Shown here: piece after piece, positions 44,831 through 47,093 of the stretch
Layout: every line of letters begins with the position of its first letter
Numbering within the stretch: position 1 is the first letter of the stretch
Assembly: GCA_016464825.1 (NCBI GenBank)
Contig: JAEKNQ010000058.1
Span: 1-47,093, forward strand
Source of the DNA: Candidatus Dormiibacter inghamiae
GTDB taxonomy: Bacteria; Chloroflexota; Dormibacteria; Dormibacterales; Dormibacteraceae
Direction: 5' to 3'
Length of the DNA stretch: 47,093 bases
Program-made: the position numbers and the translations under genes
The notes under the pieces: model-generated
Databases searched by the model: none
The model's input: only the letters and a program-made list of their open reading frames with translations
Told to the model about the DNA's origin: nothing

Positions 44831-44864
44831 GGGCGTGCCTTGTGGCATGGTTGAGCTGCTCCGG

Positions 44865-44951
44865 GCCGGGATGGCGGAATCGGTAGACGCGGCGGTCTCA
44901 AAAACCGTTGGGGGCAACCTCGTGCGGGTTCGACTCCCGCTCCCGGCACCA
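44865..44951 (+). tRNA. tRNA-Leu (anticodon CAA)
   Basis: A class II tRNA. Acceptor GCCGGGA/TCCCGGC closes, the anticodon loop CTCAAAA gives CAA, the variable arm is long, the T-loop is TTCGACT, and CCA is encoded (44949-44951). It lies 34 bases after the first tRNA-Leu; probably one transcript. Confidence 0.97.
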
Positions 44952-45211
44952 CTGTCCTGTCTCACGCCATACCGGAGATCTGTCTCTGGTCATCGTGGAC
45001 AAATTTAGGGCTGCCGAGGGGCTGATAGATCCGGTTAGGGTCGAGAGTCGCTGGCGGATGAGCGAGCCGTCTTCCGCGAGCACCCTGACCTCGGCATTGG
45101 CGACCAGTAGCCGCACCCGCTGTCGGGCGTAAGCGCGGCCGACGGCGACGTGGCGGAGCCGGCTCATGTAGCGGAGGGTGACGCGGCCACCGCTGTCAAT
45201 GCGGTCCTGCA

Positions 45212-45676
45212 GACATCCGTTACGGCGCCGCGGAAGAGATCGTCCGACGATTCGCTCAGTGGGAGCAAGCCGCGGCGCGGAGTCCCAACCCCAAGGTGTC
45301 GCAGACTGCTCCTCTCGATCCACCCGACCTTCAAACAGCCGCCGAGTTAGTGCCCCGGCTGCAGCAGCTACGAACCGATCTTGAGAACCCCGACATGGAT
45401 TTGCACGGACGGCCGGTGGTGAATTGCGCTCAAGCCGCAATGGGCATCCTTTGGGAGGAATGGCGGGACAACGCATTGGCTCACTGGAACGGGTACCAGG
45501 ATGTCTGGGGCATCCGGACGAGTTCTACGACGGCTCATTTCGCGAGTGAGAGGAGACGTAGGCCCGGACACCAGTCGGGCCTTCCGGTCGGTTTGCATGG
45601 TCGCAACTGTCGAGATGCACGGAAGATCGCCGGCATCAAGGCGGCGGGGAAGTTTGACCGATTGGGCCAACAATGA
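45212..45676 (+). pseudogene. Hypothetical protein fragment without a start
   Basis: The frame DIRYGAAEEIVRRFAQWEQAAARSPNPK, VSQTAPLDPPDLQTAAELVPRLQQLRTDLENPDMDLHGRPV, NCAQAAMGILWEEWRDNALAHWNGYQDVWG is clearly protein-like. A stop precedes it at 45179 with no ATG/GTG in between except GTG 45296, and the end turns into Arg-rich noise after about 45520. It looks like a helical protein that has lost both ends. Family not recognised. Confidence 0.35.
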
Positions 45677-45697
45677 GGAGCCGTGCAAGGTTCGGCT

Positions 45698-45979
45698 TCA
45701 ACAGTCGAACACCGACCAGCAGATGTCGTTGCGCAACATCTGGTCATCAAGTACGAGCTCGCGGCTCGCCTCCGGGAGGTGATCGCGCTGCCACTGGTAC
45801 TCGAGTCGTCCTGGGGCCTCGCTCAGGCCTTCCGGTGCCGCTGCACGTGCAGCCTTGATCGCGTAGGCGGCCGCCCCGAGCACGTGCGCGGCGACGTGGG
45901 CGATGGCCGCGGCCTGGCCGGCGGCGTACGCGGCATGCCGTGCTGCCCCACGGCGGTCTCTGGGCCTCACCACCCGCAA
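45698..45979 (-). pseudogene. Imm-5-like putative immunity protein, C-terminal fragment
   Basis: 93 residues: DRRGAARHAAYAAGQAAAIAHVAAHVLGAAAYAIKAARAAAP, then RELVLDDQMLRNDICWSVFD. The Ala/His-rich helices ending in 'AHV-AHVLGAAAYAIKA' and the 'LVLDDQ-RRNDICW' tail match C-terminal halves of Imm-5-like proteins. The front half is missing, and the frame begins from a TTG with no ribosome site. Probably a relic. Confidence 0.42.
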
Positions 45980-46590
45980 TAGGCGTCGGGATCCCTCAGC
46001 ACCTTAGCGCTGGTTTCTTGATCACTACCGCATCGACCGGAGGATCGACGGTGCCGGATCCGGTTGCTTGCGAGCTGAGGCGCGCCCTCACCGCCCGGTC
46101 TCCAGGCGCCCGGGTGGCGGCTTAGCCTTAGCCCTTGCTCATCTTCTCCCGGGCCGTACTGCCTGCTCCGAGGGCTTGGAGCGAAAAGCCCTCTGGAGCT
46201 TCAGGCAATACCCGAAGCTCGACCAGCTCCGCCTGGAGCTGGTCCTCCACGGTAGCGGCCTTCCCCTCAATGAACCTTCGCCCGCAAGAATGCGTGGACC
46301 ATGGTCCGGCCGCTCGAGCTCGTCCGAGACGGCGGCCCAGTGAACCGCCCGTATGCAGCGGCTGCTCGTCGGTGAGGAATTCGTCGGAACACGCACCGGA
46401 GAACAGGGCGGCGGTGCGCTCGGTCACTCGGCTGCCGTGGCTAAGCGCTGATTTTCGTTCCGATCTTCCTCACGGACCGGCATGGGGAAGGGATGTTTCT
46501 GCGGCAAAGGCGTGAGCACTCAGCCAGGGTTCCCTGGACGCCGTCAGGCGTCGAGGGAGGGTTGAGACATCCCAGTGGCGGAGAGGGAGG

Positions 46591-46638
46591 TGTGTGAGTT
46601 CAACCCATAGTGGAAGGGTGTCTCACGCCATAGTGGAA
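46591..46638. repeat. Left end of an IS481-type element with repeated CCATAGTGGAA
   Basis: CCATAGTGGAA occurs at 46605-46615 and 46628-46638, 23 bases apart, each preceded by a TGTGTGAG- or TGTCTCAC-like word. They lie 24-71 bases before the transposase start, where the terminal repeat and transposase-binding sites of IS481 elements are found. The exact end cannot be set without the right end. Confidence 0.5.
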
Positions 46639-46661
46639 AACCTTCGAAGGGAGGTGTCGCT

Positions 46662-47093
46662 ATGTCCTTGGGGCGCTATCTGGTCGATGCGGTGCTCTTG
46701 GAGGGCCAGAATCTAAGCCAGCTGGCCAGACGACACGGGATCTCGCAAAGCTGGGCCTATGAGCGCGTGGCCCGCTACCGAGAAGGTGGCTATGAGGCCC
46801 TGGAACCAAGAAGCCGACGAGCGCACTCCTTTCCTCGCCAGATCGCGCCCGAAGTTGAAGCCATCATCGTCCGGCTGCGCGAGGGCCTGATCGCAGCCGG
46901 CCACGACGCGGGTGCGGTGACCATCGCCCACCATCTGAGACCTCTGTCCGAACAAGTCCCTTCAGTCGCGACCATCTGGCGCGTCCTCTCTCGCAATGGC
47001 CCAGTCATCCCTCAGCCCCACAAGCGCCCCAAGTCCTCCTTCCTCCGCTTCGAAGCCGACCTGCCCAACCAGCTCTGGCAGGGCGACCTCACC
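46662..47093 (+). mobile_element. IS481-type transposase, 5' part (cut by window end)
   Basis: 144 residues visible. The helix-turn-helix region SLGRYLVDAVLLEGQNLSQLARRHGISQSWAYERVARYREGGYEALEPRSRR comes first, then a second winged segment (VTIAHHLRPLSEQVPSVATIWRVLSRNG). The chain then enters the DDE catalytic core at LPNQLWQGDLT, whose Asp is the first of the triad. The ATG lies behind GAAGGGAGGTG. The gene runs out of the window. Its intact 5' end and leader repeats suggest a recent insertion. Confidence 0.88.

Larger units (their letters stand above)
44952..46661. other. Gene-poor relic region behind the tRNA-Leu pair
   Basis: 1.7 kb without an intact named gene. It contains a protein-like fragment (45212-45676), an Imm-5-like fragment (45698-45979), and a minus-strand frame near 46128-46270 with a helix-like EDQLQAELVELRVLPEAPEGF that I cannot place. 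The left end of an insertion sequence follows. It resembles the relic-rich interior of the 22-37 kb region. Confidence 0.55.

Noticed and set aside
46128..46427. A 99-codon minus-strand frame before the IS element
   Set aside because: Part of it (EDQLQAELVELRVLPEAPEGF) looks helical, but the front is not protein-like and no family is recognised; mentioned only within the relic stretch.

Overview
High-GC bacterial chromosome fragment with densely packed, often overlapping genes and frequent GTG/TTG starts. Asp23, DUF2273-like and AmaP-like envelope proteins with an ECF sigma factor point to a monoderm soil lineage of the Terrabacteria. A red-type form I RubisCO with CbbX fits an aerobic chemolithoautotroph such as Candidatus Dormibacterota/Chloroflexota or some Actinomycetota. 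The phylum cannot be fixed from the sequence alone.

Region 1 (1-21.9 kb) looks like stable core genome. It holds an aa3-type cytochrome oxidase locus split into divergent arms (coxB-coxA leftward, Zn-ribbon subunit-coxC rightward). Next come an MFS/cyclophilin/FKBP operon, tRNA-Val, a methyltransferase/SDR pair, and an envelope-stress operon (ECF sigma, zinc-finger-Asp23 fusion, DUF2273-like, two Asp23, two AmaP-like). A MerR regulator with a metallothionein-like tail, DedA, and tRNA-Glu/tRNA-Gly follow. A Calvin-cycle operon (transaldolase-prk-rbcL-rbcS-cbbX) sits under a divergent CbbR, then a cation/proton antiporter.

Region 2 (21.9-37.3 kb) is accessory. It starts at tRNA-Gly(GCC), whose sequence is read into the C-terminus of a decayed site-specific recombinase, the usual footprint of integration at a tRNA. 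Directly inside lies a candidate restriction/defence cassette: a HARE-HTH coiled-coil protein, a putative winged-helix protein, a MutL/MORC-like GHKL ATPase with a beta-rich C-terminal half, and a convergent M.PvuII-like DNA methyltransferase whose gene overlaps vapC of a VapBC pair. Beyond it are a second PIN gene (truncated) with an unknown partner, an O-methyltransferase, a SnoaL-like protein, a phosphatase, a Phd/RelE pair, an IS481 remnant, and frameshifted RidA, nucleotidyltransferase, Crp/Fnr and MFS genes.

Region 3 (37.3-45 kb) returns to intact genes: a heterodimeric ABC exporter, an EXLDI-family protein, a DMT exporter operonic with an unusual flavin disulfide-reductase-like enzyme, and two tRNA-Leu genes. 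Region 4 (45-47.1 kb) is a second patch of relics ending in the 5' part of an IS481-type transposase cut by the window edge.

The strongest candidate for an undescribed system is the 22.4-26.9 kb ATPase/HARE-HTH/methyltransferase cassette. It has the logic of the MutL/MORC-linked restriction systems but no recognisable nuclease.
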